DNA of 64,000 bases from contig JYOD01000064.1 in NCBI GenBank assembly GCA_000955785.1, positions 1 to 64,000 on the forward strand, written 5' to 3'. This DNA comes from Burkholderiaceae bacterium 16. GTDB taxonomy: Bacteria > Pseudomonadota > Gammaproteobacteria > Burkholderiales > Burkholderiaceae. Below, one piece after another: positions 15,106 to 24,286 of this stretch. The position numbers were made by a program, and so were the translations under genes. Every line of letters begins with the position of its first letter. Position 1 is the stretch's first letter. The notes under the pieces are model-generated. The model was given only the letters and a program-made list of their open reading frames with translations. It searched no databases and had not been told where the DNA came from.

Positions 15106-16209
15106 TCAGCCGGTAAAGGACATGGCGCGGCGATACCATTCATGAAAGTGCTGCATACCGTCTTCCATCGGCGACTGGTAGGGGCCTGTCTCGCTGACGC
15201 CACGCTTTGCCAGTGCGCGGCGCCCGGCGTCCATGCGCTCGGCGATCTCGTCGTCCTCGATGCAGGTTTCCATATACGCTGCGCGCTCTGCCTCGACGAA
15301 CTCGCGCTCGAACAGCACGATTTCCTCGGGGTAGTAGAACTCTACGACATTGCGCGTTTTGTTCGGCCCGAGCGGGTGCAGGGTCGATATCACCAGCACG
15401 TTCGGGTACCACTCCACCATGATGTTGGGGTAGTAGGTGAGCCAGATCGCGCCGTACTTGGGCAGCACGCCGTTGTTGAAGCGCAGGACAGCCTCATGCC
15501 ACTTCTGGTACGTGGGGCTGCCGGGGCGCTTGAGGCCGGCATGCAGGCCCACCGTCTGGACGCTGTGCCAGTCGCCGAACTCCCAGCTCAGGTCGTCGCA
15601 GGAGACAAAGCTGCCCAGGCCCGGGTGGAACGGTACGACGTGGTAGTCCTCCAGATAGACCTCGATGAAGGTCTTCCAGTTGTAGTTGCACTCGTGGATC
15701 TCGACGTGGTCGAGCAGGTAGCCGTCGAAGTTCAGGTCCTCGGCCACGCCCAGGCGCGCCAGGTCGGCCCGCACATCGCGCTCGCCCTCGAACAGCAGGC
15801 CGTTCCAGTTTTGCAGCGGCGAGCGTTTCAGGTGGACGCACGGCTGCTCGGCGAAATGCGGTGCGCCGAGCAGTTCGCCCTTCAGGTCGTAGGTCCAGCG
15901 GTGCAAGGGGCAGACAATGTTTTTCGCATTGCCGCGGCCGTTGAGCATGATGGCCTGCCGGTGGCGGCAGACGTTGGACATGAGCTCGATCCCGTCGGCA
16001 TTGCGTACCAGGATGCGGCCCTCGTCCTCTGCCGCGAGCGCGTGATAATCGCCCGGCTCGGGGATCATCAGTTCATGGCCGACATAGCCAGGGCCCTTCT
16101 TGAACAGCAGTTCCAGTTCTTGTTGGTGCAGTGCCTCGTCGGTGTAGACGTTGACGGGCAGTTGCGTATCAGCCGGCACCAGTTTCAGCGCGGTGCTGAG
16201 ATTGGACAT
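15106..16209 (-). CDS. Rieske aromatic-ring-hydroxylating oxygenase, alpha subunit
   Basis: The 367-residue protein has an N-terminal Rieske [2Fe-2S] domain with Cys81/His83 in NVCRHRQAI and Cys100/His103 in VCPLHRWTY. The C-terminal catalytic domain has the mononuclear-iron ligands His190 and His195 in EDYHVVPFHPG. Such enzymes oxygenate aromatics or demethylate quaternary amines. No beta subunit, ferredoxin or reductase gene is adjacent, so electron transfer partners must be encoded elsewhere. I chose the ATG at 16209 because a GGGAG motif sits about 9 bases upstream; a GTG three codons earlier is an alternative. It looks monocistronic. Confidence 0.92.
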   Translation of the reverse strand: MSNLSTALKLVPADTQLPVNVYTDEALHQQELELLFKKGPGYVGHELMIPEPGDYHALAAEDEGRILVRNADGIELMSNVCRHRQAIMLNGRGNAKNIVCPLHRWTYDLKGELLGAPHFAEQPCVHLKRSPLQNWNGLLFEGERDVRADLARLGVAEDLNFDGYLLDHVEIHECNYNWKTFIEVYLEDYHVVPFHPGLGSFVSCDDLSWEFGDWHSVQTVGLHAGLKRPGSPTYQKWHEAVLRFNNGVLPKYGAIWLTYYPNIMVEWYPNVLVISTLHPLGPNKTRNVVEFYYPEEIVLFEREFVEAERAAYMETCIEDDEIAERMDAGRRALAKRGVSETGPYQSPMEDGMQHFHEWYRRAMSFTG

Positions 16210-16558
16210 TATCCCCACTCCCTATGACAGGCGAAAGCAGTGAACAACCCAACCATCGAAAAGAAATCGATATGGGAAAGACAGTCAGCCGCGCCCTGGT
16301 CCGCTTCCGGGCCAGTGGATTTAGTTCGCGCTGACGAACCGCGGATTGTACCCGAGGCAAAAAGTTAAGGGACTGATTTTTTTGCCTTTTTAGCGAAAAA
16401 GTCGACCCGGGTCGTCATGGAGGTGCCGTTCGGGGCGCATTCGGAAAGACGACCCAAGCGCACAAGTCACTTTCGGACAACGGCCTGAGGGGCACCCCTA
16501 TGCAAGGGATGCGGGCATCGCCTCGCTTTGGCGTAAAATCCCAGCTTCCCCAGATTCC
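16210..16558. other. 349-bp intergenic region, divergent promoters
   Basis: This gap separates the minus-strand Rieske gene from the plus-strand xseB. I see no reading frame that looks coding and no strong palindrome. A GCGTAAAATCC stretch near 16531-16541 resembles a -10 region for xseB. The part around 16375-16400 is T- and A-rich. Confidence 0.5.
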
Positions 16559-16867
16559 ATGTCCGCAATGCCAAAGACAACGAGCTCCCCGGCCCAGACC
16601 GATCCGGCCGCGACCGACCAGCGGTCCGCCTCCGCGCCGCCCGCCTCCTACGAAGCCGCCATGGCCGAACTGGAGGGGCTGGTAGCCAGCATGGAAGGTG
16701 GCGCATTGCCGCTGGAAGATTCGCTGGCGGCATACAAGCGCGGGGCTGAACTGGTCCGGTACTGCCAGCAGATGCTCGAGCGCGTGGAGCAGCAGGTCAA
16801 GGTGCTGGAGGGCGACGTCCTCAAGCCCATGCCCGCCGAAGCCGGCATTCAGGGAGACGCGGAATGA
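16559..16867 (+). CDS. xseB: exodeoxyribonuclease VII small subunit
   Basis: The 102-residue protein has the XseB core SYEAAMAELEGLVASMEGG, then LPLEDSLAAYKRGAELVRYC and a coiled-coil end. About 28 N-terminal residues and 15 C-terminal residues are extra and polar. It forms the small subunit of the nuclease that degrades single-stranded DNA with XseA, which is not in this window. Its stop overlaps the ispA start by four bases (ATGA), so they are translationally coupled in the common xseB-ispA-dxs operon. Confidence 0.95.
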   Translation: MSAMPKTTSSPAQTDPAATDQRSASAPPASYEAAMAELEGLVASMEGGALPLEDSLAAYKRGAELVRYCQQMLERVEQQVKVLEGDVLKPMPAEAGIQGDAE

Positions 16868-17784
16868 GCGACTCTCGCCAGAATGTGGAAGCCGGCGATT
16901 TCGCCGCCTGGATGCGCATCCAGGGCGCCAGGACCGAGGCCGCGCTCGATGCCGCGTTGCCCACGATTACAACAGTGCCTTGCACGCTGCACGAAGCCAT
17001 GCGGTATGCTGTGCTCGGCGGCGGCAAGCGTGTACGCCCCTTGTTGGTGCATGCAGCCGGCGAAGTGGCCGGCGCGGCGCCCGAGGCGTGCGACGCGGCC
17101 GCCAGCGCGGTGGAGATGATCCACGCGTACTCGCTGGTGCACGACGATATGCCCTGCATGGACGATGACGATTTGCGTCGTGGCCGTCCTACCGTGCACA
17201 AGGCCTATGATGAAGCGACGGCGCTGCTGGTGGGCGACGCGCTGCAGACGCAGGCATTTGTGGTGCTGGCCGAGTCGGCGTCGCTTGCCTCGCTGGACGC
17301 CGCCGCGCGCTTGCGCCTCGTGGTCGAGCTGGCCCGGGCCTCGGGCTCGGTAGGCATGGCGGGTGGGCAGGCAATCGACCTGCAGCATGTCGGCCTGGCG
17401 ATGTCGCTGGGCGAACTCGAGGCAATGCACCGCATGAAGACCGGTGCCTTGTTGCGGGCCAGCGTGCGCATGGGCGCCTATTGCGGGACGGTGGACGAGG
17501 CAGGCATGGCCGCGCTCGACCGCTATGCCGCGGCCGTGGGCCTGGCGTTCCAGGTGGTGGACGATATCCTCGACGTGACAGCGGATACCGCCACGCTGGG
17601 CAAGACCGCCGGCAAGGACGCGGCCCATGACAAGCCGACCTATGTGTCGCTGATGGGGCTCGAACCTGCCCGCCAACTGGCCGAGCAGCTCCGGACCACG
17701 GCGCACGAGGCGCTAGCAGGCTTCGGCGCGCGCGCCGGACGCCTGGCCGAACTGGCCGATCTCATCGTGCTGCGCTCGAATTGA
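16864..17784 (+). CDS. ispA: farnesyl diphosphate synthase (polyprenyl synthetase family)
   Basis: The 306-residue enzyme has the first aspartate-rich motif HDDMPCMDDDDLRRG (Asp94, Asp95 and Asp100), preceded by LGGGKRVRPLL, and the second aspartate-rich motif QVVDDILDVT in its C-terminal half. It condenses IPP with DMAPP and GPP to make farnesyl diphosphate. The product feeds undecaprenyl-phosphate, quinone side chains and other isoprenoids. Coupling to xseB upstream and dxs 69 bp downstream is the standard proteobacterial arrangement. Confidence 0.96.
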   Translation: MSDSRQNVEAGDFAAWMRIQGARTEAALDAALPTITTVPCTLHEAMRYAVLGGGKRVRPLLVHAAGEVAGAAPEACDAAASAVEMIHAYSLVHDDMPCMDDDDLRRGRPTVHKAYDEATALLVGDALQTQAFVVLAESASLASLDAAARLRLVVELARASGSVGMAGGQAIDLQHVGLAMSLGELEAMHRMKTGALLRASVRMGAYCGTVDEAGMAALDRYAAAVGLAFQVVDDILDVTADTATLGKTAGKDAAHDKPTYVSLMGLEPARQLAEQLRTTAHEALAGFGARAGRLAELADLIVLRSN

Positions 17785-17853
17785 GCGCGAACTGAATTGA
17801 CAAGCAGGAAAACCGAAAACCGGGCACAAGAATCCGGCCGCCGAACGGACATC

Positions 17854-19764
17854 ATGACCTACGCACTGCTCAAAACTATTGACGACCCCGCAGCCCTCCG
17901 CCGGCTGGACCGCCGCCAGCTCAAGACGTTGGCCGACGAACTCCGCGCCTACGTGCTCGAATCGGTGTCGCAAACCGGCGGCCACTTGTCGTCCAACCTT
18001 GGCACGGTCGAACTGACCATCGCGCTGCACTACGTCTTCCATACACCGGACGACCGCGTGGTATGGGACGTCGGCCACCAAAGCTATCCGCACAAGATCC
18101 TGACCGGGCGCCGCGACCGCATGCACTCGCTGCGCCAGTGGGGCGGCATCTCGGGTTTCCCGCGCCGCAGCGAAAGCGAATACGACACCTTCGGCACCGC
18201 GCATTCCTCCACCTCCATCTCGGCCGCGCTGGGCATGGCGCTGGGCGCCCGCACACTGGGCGAGAAGCGCGTCTCCATCGCCGTGATCGGTGATGGCGCG
18301 ATGACCGCCGGCATGGCCTTCGAGGCCATGAACAACGCCGGCGTCTACAAGGACCTGCCGCTGCTGGTGGTGCTCAACGACAACGACATGTCGATCTCGC
18401 CGCCGGTCGGCGCGCTCAACAACCACCTGGCTCGGCTGATGAGCGGCAAGTTCTACGCCGCCACCAAGAAGGGCATCGAACGGGTGCTGTCGGTGGCCCC
18501 GCCGGTGCTCGAGTTCGCCAAGCGCTTCGAGGAACATGCCAAGGGCATGGTGGTGCCGGCCACGCTGTTCGAGGAATTCGGCTTCAACTACATCGGCCCG
18601 ATCGATGGCCACGACCTCGAGTCGCTGGTGCCGACGCTGCAGAACATCCGCCAGCGCGCCCTCGAGGGCGGCGGCCCCCAGTTCCTGCACGTGGTCACCA
18701 AGAAAGGGCAGGGCTACAAGCTGGCCGAGGCCGACCCGATCCTGTACCACGGTCCCGGCAAGTTCAACCCGGCCGAAGGCATCCGGCCGTCGCCCAAGCC
18801 GGCCCGCAAGACCTATACCCAGGTGTTCGGCGATTGGCTGTGCGACATGGCTGCCGCCGATCCCAAGCTGGTGGGCGTGACGCCGGCCATGCGCGAAGGC
18901 TCGGGCATGGTGGAGTTCGAAAAACGTTTCCCGAATCGTTACTACGATGTGGGCATCGCCGAGCAGCACGCCGTGACGTTCGCGGGCGGCCTGGCCTGCG
19001 AAGGCCTCAAGCCGGTGCTGGCGATCTACTCCACCTTCCTGCAGCGCGGCTATGACCAGCTGATCCACGACGTGGCGCTGCAGAACCTGCCAGTGGTGTT
19101 CGCGCTCGACCGTGCGGGCCTGGTGGGCGCCGATGGCGCCACCCACGCCGGCGCATACGACATCGCCTTCCTGCGCTGCATCCCCAATATGATGGTGATG
19201 ACGCCGGCCGACGAGAACGAATGCCGCCAGTTGCTGACTACGGCCTTCCAGCAGGACTGCCCGACCGCCGTGCGCTATCCGCGCGGCGCCGGCGCCGGCG
19301 TGGCGACCGAGGCCGCGCTCACCGCGCTGCCGGTCGGCAAGGGCGAGATGCGCCGTACCGGCGGCGCGCGCGCCGGCCAGCGCGTGGCCTTCCTTGCGTT
19401 CGGCTCGATGCTGCACCCGGCGCTGGGCGCAGCCGAGGCGCTCGATGCTTCGGTGGCCAACATGCGCTTCGTCAAGCCGCTCGACGAGGAACTGGTGAAG
19501 AAGCTGGCGGACGAGCACGACTATCTCGTCACCGTCGAAGAAGGCTGTGTGATGGGTGGCGCGGGCAGCGCGGTGCTTGAAGCGCTGGCCGCCGCCGGCA
19601 TCGCCGTGCCGGTGCTGCAGCTTGGCCTGCCCGACCGCTTCGTCGACCATGGCGATCCGGCCTTCCTGCTGTCGCAATGCGGGCTAGACGCCAAGGGCAT
19701 CGAGCACTCCGTGCGCGAGCGTTTCAAGCTGACCCAGGCGGCGGTCGCCACGCGCGCGGCCTGA
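17854..19764 (+). CDS. dxs: 1-deoxy-D-xylulose-5-phosphate synthase
   Basis: The 636-residue, thiamine-diphosphate-dependent enzyme starts MTYALLKTIDDPAALRRLDR. It has QTGGHLSSNLGTVELTIALH, VWDVGHQSYPHKIL, the thiamine-binding VIGDGAMTAGMAFEAMNNAG and the transketolase-type GIAEQHAVTFAGG. It joins pyruvate and glyceraldehyde 3-phosphate in the first step of the MEP pathway. Start: ATG at 17854; an in-frame ATG-less extension to 17797 lacks family residues. The gene follows ispA, so one transcript supplies both the entry and the prenyl-chain steps. Confidence 0.97.
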   Translation: MTYALLKTIDDPAALRRLDRRQLKTLADELRAYVLESVSQTGGHLSSNLGTVELTIALHYVFHTPDDRVVWDVGHQSYPHKILTGRRDRMHSLRQWGGISGFPRRSESEYDTFGTAHSSTSISAALGMALGARTLGEKRVSIAVIGDGAMTAGMAFEAMNNAGVYKDLPLLVVLNDNDMSISPPVGALNNHLARLMSGKFYAATKKGIERVLSVAPPVLEFAKRFEEHAKGMVVPATLFEEFGFNYIGPIDGHDLESLVPTLQNIRQRALEGGGPQFLHVVTKKGQGYKLAEADPILYHGPGKFNPAEGIRPSPKPARKTYTQVFGDWLCDMAAADPKLVGVTPAMREGSGMVEFEKRFPNRYYDVGIAEQHAVTFAGGLACEGLKPVLAIYSTFLQRGYDQLIHDVALQNLPVVFALDRAGLVGADGATHAGAYDIAFLRCIPNMMVMTPADENECRQLLTTAFQQDCPTAVRYPRGAGAGVATEAALTALPVGKGEMRRTGGARAGQRVAFLAFGSMLHPALGAAEALDASVANMRFVKPLDEELVKKLADEHDYLVTVEEGCVMGGAGSAVLEALAAAGIAVPVLQLGLPDRFVDHGDPAFLLSQCGLDAKGIEHSVRERFKLTQAAVATRAA

Positions 19765-19774
19765 TCCGTCCCGG

Positions 19775-19809
19775 TGCCGGCGTGCCCGCTGCAATCGGGC
19801 GCGCCGGCA
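19775..19809 (+). terminator. hairpin after dxs
   Basis: TGCCGGCGTGCCCG and CGGGCGCGCCGGCA form a 14-bp stem with one mismatch around a 7-base loop, 10 bp after the dxs stop. The tail is only slightly T-rich. Probably the end of the xseB-ispA-dxs transcript. Confidence 0.55.
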
Positions 19810-20036
19810 ATCTTCGCGTTTCGTCATCGTACGACTGTCGTTCTGCCGCTATCACCGCATGGTTCGTGCGGGTATCGCCCGTTCATGGGCAGCACCAGGC
19901 AATTTCCCTTAGAATCGCAAGTTCTGTGTTCGCAGCTGCGGGAAGGCATCCCTTGCCCTCGCCCGCGGTTTCACACTCGTTGCGCGGCAAGGTTGACTGC
20001 GAAAAATGCCGCGACCGTAGAGGAAACCTGACCAAT

Positions 20037-20843
20037 ATGAATGACATCAATCCCGCCTTTGTGATGCCCGACGTGCAGTCGAGCCTCGATACCCGCCAGA
20101 TCCCGATCCAGCGGGTGGGCGTGAAGGGCGTGCGTTATCCCCTGTCGCTGAAGACGCCTGCCGGCGTGCTGGCCACGGTAGGCACCTTCAACCTCGACGT
20201 GCACCTGCCTGCCGACCAGAAAGGCACGCATATGTCGCGCTTCGTCGCCTTGCTCGAGGAAGAACGCGAGCCGCTCGAACTGGCGACGTTCCGTTCGCTG
20301 CTGGACAAGATGCTGGTCAAGCTGGAAGCCGAGGCCGGGCGCATCGAAGTCACCTTCCCCTATTTCATCAACAAGATCGCGCCGGTGTCGGGCGTGCAAT
20401 CGTTGATGGACTACGAAGTCACGCTGATCGGTGAAGTGCGCGGCGACGCCACCAAGGTCTTCCTGAAGGCCCTGGTGCCGGTCACGAGCCTGTGCCCGTG
20501 CTCGAAGAAGATTTCGCAGTACGGCGCGCACAACCAGCGCTCGCATATCACCATGAATGTCGAACTGGCGGGCGACCTGCCCGTGGAGGCGCTGGTGCGC
20601 ATGGCCGAGGAAGAAGCCTCGTGCGAGTTGTGGGGCCTGCTCAAGCGTCCGGACGAGAAGTTCGTCACCGAGCGCGCTTACGAGAATCCCAAGTTCGTCG
20701 AGGACCTGGTGCGCGACATCGCCATGCGCCTGAATGCGGACGATCGCATCGTGGCGTATGTGCTGGAGGCCGAGAATTTCGAGTCTATCCACAACCACAG
20801 CGCTTATGCCGTGATCGAGCGCGACAAGCGCACGGTGCGGTAA
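20037..20843 (+). CDS. folE2: GTP cyclohydrolase IB (FolE2)
   Basis: The 268-residue enzyme begins MNDINPAFVMPDVQ. It contains the family's metal- and catalysis-linked cysteines in VTSLCPCSKKIS (Cys153 and Cys155), and the conserved QSLMDYEVTLIGE and AHNQRSHITMNVEL. It converts GTP to dihydroneopterin triphosphate for folate or related pterins, and is used where zinc is limiting because it accepts other metals. The start is the ATG at 20037; the longer reading crosses the intergenic region. No zinc-regulator (Zur) site is obvious upstream. It is followed by a strong terminator. Confidence 0.95.
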   Translation: MNDINPAFVMPDVQSSLDTRQIPIQRVGVKGVRYPLSLKTPAGVLATVGTFNLDVHLPADQKGTHMSRFVALLEEEREPLELATFRSLLDKMLVKLEAEAGRIEVTFPYFINKIAPVSGVQSLMDYEVTLIGEVRGDATKVFLKALVPVTSLCPCSKKISQYGAHNQRSHITMNVELAGDLPVEALVRMAEEEASCELWGLLKRPDEKFVTERAYENPKFVEDLVRDIAMRLNADDRIVAYVLEAENFESIHNHSAYAVIERDKRTVR

Positions 20844-20863
20844 GCCGGTCACAGCCAACAAGA

Positions 20864-20890
20864 AAGCCACCGCGAAGGTGGCTTTTTTTT
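20864..20890. terminator. strong terminator between folE2 and tsaD
   Basis: AAGCCACC and GGTGGCTT form the stem around GCGAA, followed by a run of T residues on the plus strand. A longer outer pairing (AGCCAACA with TGTTGGCT) also exists. It ends folE2 and probably also the convergent tsaD transcript. Confidence 0.85.
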
Positions 20891-20910
20891 TGTTGGCTTG
20901 CGGCAGAAGA

Positions 20911-21942
20911 CTAGCGTGCCGGCAGGCGAATATCCGACAGTTCCCAGCGCGGCGTCACGCCGTAGCCGTAGCTGTGCTGCGCCAGTTCGGGCGCGGCCTG
21001 CAGCCGCATCGCGCCGGCAAAGGCGATCATGGCCCCGTTGTCGGTACAGAAGGCCAGGTCCGGGTAGTAGACCTGGATCTTCTTCTGCGCGCCAAGCTGA
21101 TCCAGGCGCTCGCGCAACTGCCGGTTGGCGCCCACGCCGCCGGCCACCACCAGCCGGCGATGCCCGGTCTGCTTGAGCGCGGCCATGGACTTGGCCGCCA
21201 GCACGTCGACGATGGCGTCGACAAAGGAGCGCGCCAGGTTGGCCCGGTCCTGCTCGCACACATTGCCCAGCTTGCGGGTTTGCGTCAGCACCGCCGTCTT
21301 GAGGCCGGCGAAGGAAAAATCGAGATTGCCCGAATGCAGCATCGGGCGGGGCAGGGCATATGCGCCGGGCGTGCCGAACTCGGCCAGCCGCGATACCTCG
21401 GGGCCGCCCGGGTAGCTCAGGCCCAGCAGCTTGGCGGTCTTGTCGAAGGCCTCGCCGGCGGCATCGTCCAGCGTCTCGCCCAGCAAGGCGTAGTCGCCGA
21501 TGCCGCGCACTTCCATCAACTGCGTGTGCCCGCCGGAAACCAGCAGGGCCACGAAAGGGAACGGCGGCGGATCGCGCGTCAGCAGCGGCGACAGCAAGTG
21601 GCCCTCGAGGTGGTGTACGCCCAGCATCGGCACGTTCAGGGCAAAGCCCAGGGCGTTGGCCACCGACGCGCCCACCAGCAATGCGCCGGCCAGGCCGGGC
21701 CCCTGCGTGAAGGCGATCGCATCGATGTCCTTACGGGTGCGGCCGGCTTCGTCGAGTATCTGCTGCAGCAGTGGCAGCACGCGGCGGATGTGGTCGCGGG
21801 AGGCGAGTTCAGGCACGACGCCGCCGTAGTCGCGATGCATGGCGATCTGCGAATGCAGGGCGTGGGCGAGCAGCCCGGCCTCGGTGTCATAGAGGGCGAG
21901 GCCGGTTTCGTCGCAGGAAGATTCGATGCCAAGGACAAGCAT
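20911..21942 (-). CDS. tsaD: tRNA N6-adenosine threonylcarbamoyltransferase
   Basis: The 343-residue protein starts MLVLGIESSCDETGLALYD and has the metal-binding histidines His111 and His115 in VHHLEGHLLSP. Later come PGGPEVSRLAEFG and VVAGGVGANRQLRERL of the ASKHA fold. It transfers threonylcarbamoyl to A37 of ANN-decoding tRNAs, with TsaB and TsaE encoded elsewhere. I chose the ATG at 21942; 52 extra upstream codons in frame are not conserved. As in many proteobacteria, it lies divergently upstream of the rpsU-dnaG-rpoD operon, here with one flavoprotein gene in between. Confidence 0.96.
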   Translation of the reverse strand: MLVLGIESSCDETGLALYDTEAGLLAHALHSQIAMHRDYGGVVPELASRDHIRRVLPLLQQILDEAGRTRKDIDAIAFTQGPGLAGALLVGASVANALGFALNVPMLGVHHLEGHLLSPLLTRDPPPFPFVALLVSGGHTQLMEVRGIGDYALLGETLDDAAGEAFDKTAKLLGLSYPGGPEVSRLAEFGTPGAYALPRPMLHSGNLDFSFAGLKTAVLTQTRKLGNVCEQDRANLARSFVDAIVDVLAAKSMAALKQTGHRRLVVAGGVGANRQLRERLDQLGAQKKIQVYYPDLAFCTDNGAMIAFAGAMRLQAAPELAQHSYGYGVTPRWELSDIRLPAR

Positions 21943-22116
21943 GGGGGAAGCTAAGGCCGGTACCAAAGGAAGCCGGCAAATCAAGGGGTTGGCGCGGGCG
22001 GCGGACCATCGGACCGGCAGCCTGGCGTGAGGCCAGCAGGGTAGCACAGCGGCGATTGCCCTGCTTTTCGCTACAATCGCCGCTTCTTCAGCGGGCATTC
22101 AGTAGGCAAGAAAAAC

Positions 22117-23391
22117 ATGGGCAGCAAGCAGACCGCACAGACCGGCCACGCTGGCGCGCGCGCAGGGCGCTTCGATGTGGCGGTGCTTGGCGCCGGGGCC
22201 GCCGGCATGATGTGCGCCGCCGTGGCGGGCCAGGGCGGCGCCAGCGTGGTGCTGATCGACCATGCCACGAAGCTGGCAGAGAAAATCCGCATTTCGGGCG
22301 GCGGGCGCTGCAATTTCACCAATCTGCAGGCCGGGCCGGCCAATTACCTGTCTGGTAATCCGCACTTCTGCCGTTCGGCGCTGGCGCGCTATACACCACA
22401 GGACTTCCTCGACCTGATGCGGCGCCATGAGATCGACTGGCACGAGAAGCACCGCGGCCAGCTCTTCTGCAACGATAGCGCCGAGCAGGTGATCGAGATG
22501 CTGCGCGCCGAATGCGGCGCGGGCGGCGTGCACTGGCGCACCGGTTGCAGCGTGGACGAGGTCAGGCGCGAAGGCGACGATTTCCTGCTCATGACGGCGA
22601 ATGGGCCAATCCGCGCCGGTGCGCTGGTGGTGGCCACCGGAGGGCTTTCCATTCCCAAGATCGGCGCCACCGACCTGGGCTACCGCATCGCCCGCCAGTT
22701 CGACCTGGGCGTGGTCGAGACGCGCCCGGCGCTGGTGCCGCTCACCTTCGACGGACAGGGTTGGGCGCCATTCGCGCCGCTGGCCGGCGTATCGATGGAG
22801 GTCGATATCGCTACGGGCGGCGGCAAGACGGCTGGCGCCTTCCGTGAGGACTTGCTGTGGACCCATCGCGGTTTGTCCGGTCCCGCCGTGCTGCAGATTT
22901 CCAGCTTCTGGCGGCCGGGCACGCCCATCGCCATCGACCTGTTCGACGGCAACGACGCAAGTGAGTGGCTGCTTGCGCAAAAGGGCAGCAGCCGCAAGCA
23001 CCTGGCCAACCTGCTGGCCGAACGCCTGCCGGCCCGCCTGGCCGATGCCTGGTGCGCCGCTGCCGGCCTGAACGGCGCGCAGCCCCTGCATGATATGCCG
23101 GACAAGGCACTGCGCAGGCTCGGGGCAGCGCTGAATAGCTGGGAGTTGATCCCGGCGGGGACCGAGGGCTATCGCAAGGCCGAGGTCACGCTCGGCGGGG
23201 TGGATACCCGGGCTCTGTCATCGGCCACGATGATGGCCCGGACGGTGCCCAACCTGTACTTCATCGGCGAGGTGGTCGATGTGACCGGCTGGCTGGGTGG
23301 CTACAACTTCCAGTGGGCCTGGGCATCGGGCGTGGCTGCCGGCCAGGCCGTTGCGGAAAACGCACGCACCGCGACGGCGGGAGTGGCCTAG
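22117..23391 (+). CDS. BaiN/RdsA-type (HI0933) FAD-dependent oxidoreductase
   Basis: The 424-residue flavoprotein has an N-terminal FAD motif VAVLGAGAAGMMCA, the family signature ISGGGRCNFTN, GALVVATGGLSIPKIGATDLG and the C-terminal YNFQWAWASGVAAG. I recognise the HI0933/BaiN family. Known members reduce bile-acid or other unsaturated substrates, but most have no known substrate. The first 15 residues are polar and unusual for the family. It sits between divergent tsaD and the rpsU operon. Its start is 175 bp from that of tsaD, so both likely have promoters in the gap. Confidence 0.93.
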   Translation: MGSKQTAQTGHAGARAGRFDVAVLGAGAAGMMCAAVAGQGGASVVLIDHATKLAEKIRISGGGRCNFTNLQAGPANYLSGNPHFCRSALARYTPQDFLDLMRRHEIDWHEKHRGQLFCNDSAEQVIEMLRAECGAGGVHWRTGCSVDEVRREGDDFLLMTANGPIRAGALVVATGGLSIPKIGATDLGYRIARQFDLGVVETRPALVPLTFDGQGWAPFAPLAGVSMEVDIATGGGKTAGAFREDLLWTHRGLSGPAVLQISSFWRPGTPIAIDLFDGNDASEWLLAQKGSSRKHLANLLAERLPARLADAWCAAAGLNGAQPLHDMPDKALRRLGAALNSWELIPAGTEGYRKAEVTLGGVDTRALSSATMMARTVPNLYFIGEVVDVTGWLGGYNFQWAWASGVAAGQAVAENARTATAGVA

Positions 23392-23423
23392 GCGGCACGG
23401 CGGAAAATTTACGCCACGCGGGC

Positions 23424-23452
23424 TTGACAGTTTGTGTGCTACACTTGTAGCT
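23424..23452 (+). promoter_or_regulatory. predicted sigma-70 promoter of rpsU operon
   Basis: A consensus TTGACA lies at 23424-23429. The -10 is less clear; GTAGCT, TGTAGC or TTGTAG at 23445-23452 gives 15 to 17 bases of spacing. Transcription would start near 23458, about 34 bp before rpsU. Confidence 0.5.
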
Positions 23453-23491
23453 TTCGTAAAACCGCCAACCGCTGCTACATATTTCAGCAAG

Positions 23492-23704
23492 ATGACCACG
23501 ATCCACCTCAAAGAAAACGAGCCGTTTGAAGTCGCCATGCGTCGTTTCAAGCGCACCATCGAAAAGAACGGCTTGATTACTGAATTGCGGGCACGTGAGT
23601 TTTACGAAAAGCCGACGGCCGAGCGCAAGCGCAAGAAGGCCGCCGCCGAGAAGCGCCACTACAAGCGCATCCGCAGCCAGATGCTGCCGAAGAAGCTGTA
23701 CTGA
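23492..23704 (+). CDS. rpsU: 30S ribosomal protein S21
   Basis: The 70-residue, very basic protein reads MTTIHLKENEPFEVAMRRFK at its start and ends RSQMLPKKLY, matching betaproteobacterial S21. It is needed for mRNA binding during initiation. As the first gene of the macromolecular synthesis block (rpsU-yqeY-dnaG-rpoD), it is usually expressed far more than the downstream genes. The terminator directly after it fits that. The start at 23492 is followed by the conserved N-terminus; upstream codons in frame belong to the promoter region. Confidence 0.97.
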   Translation: MTTIHLKENEPFEVAMRRFKRTIEKNGLITELRAREFYEKPTAERKRKKAAAEKRHYKRIRSQMLPKKLY

Positions 23705-23726
23705 ACGCATCCTTCGCTTCTGCATC

Positions 23727-23761
23727 AAAACCCGCTGTGGGCAAGGCTCCGGCGGGTTTTT
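23727..23761 (+). terminator. attenuating terminator after rpsU
   Basis: AAAACCCGC and GCGGGTTTT pair across a 16-base loop, followed by T residues, 22 bp after the rpsU stop. It probably lowers readthrough into yqeY, dnaG and rpoD. Confidence 0.7.
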
Positions 23762-23836
23762 GCATTGGCGGTCCGACGGCCGGCGCGTTTCGCCCGGCCG
23801 GCAATGTCCCGCCCACACTTTCCTGGAAAAATTGCC

Positions 23837-24286
23837 ATGTCCCTCAAAGCCCGTATCACTGATGACATGAAGGCCGCCATGCGGGCCCGCGAAACCGATC
23901 GTCTCGGTACCATCCGGCTGCTGCTGGCGGCCATCAAGCAAAAGGAAGTGGACGAGCGCATCGAACTCGACGACACCGCCGTGCTGGCCGTGCTTGAAAA
24001 GCTGGTCAAGCAGCGCAAGGACTCCCTCTCGCAGTTCACGCAAGCCGGCCGCACCGACCTGGCGGACAAGGAAAGCGCTGAAATCGAGGTGCTCAAGGTC
24101 TATATGCCCGCCGCGCTGTCGGAGGCCGAAATCGCCGCGGAAGTGCAGGCCGCTGTCGCGGAGAGCGGCGCCGCCGGTCCGCAGGACATGGGCAAGGTGA
24201 TGGCGGTGCTCAAGGCCAAGCTGGCCGGCCGCGCTGACATGACTGCCGTGTCCGGGCTGGTCAAGGCCGCGCTGACGGCGCGCTGA
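23837..24286 (+). CDS. GatB/YqeY domain-containing protein
   Basis: The 149-residue protein starts MSLKARITDDMKAAMRAR and contains the YqeY core TIRLLLAAIKQKEVDER and ADKESAEIEVLKVYMPAAL. It resembles the tRNA-binding tail of GatB, but standalone YqeY has no proven role. It lies between rpsU and dnaG, a location seen in many Proteobacteria. The ATG at 23837 is the conserved start; a longer upstream reading overlaps the rpsU terminator. Confidence 0.94.
   Translation: MSLKARITDDMKAAMRARETDRLGTIRLLLAAIKQKEVDERIELDDTAVLAVLEKLVKQRKDSLSQFTQAGRTDLADKESAEIEVLKVYMPAALSEAEIAAEVQAAVAESGAAGPQDMGKVMAVLKAKLAGRADMTAVSGLVKAALTAR

Noticed and set aside
17713..19677. 654-codon minus-strand ORF over dxs
   Set aside because: Antisense shadow with no domain; dxs has complete motifs.
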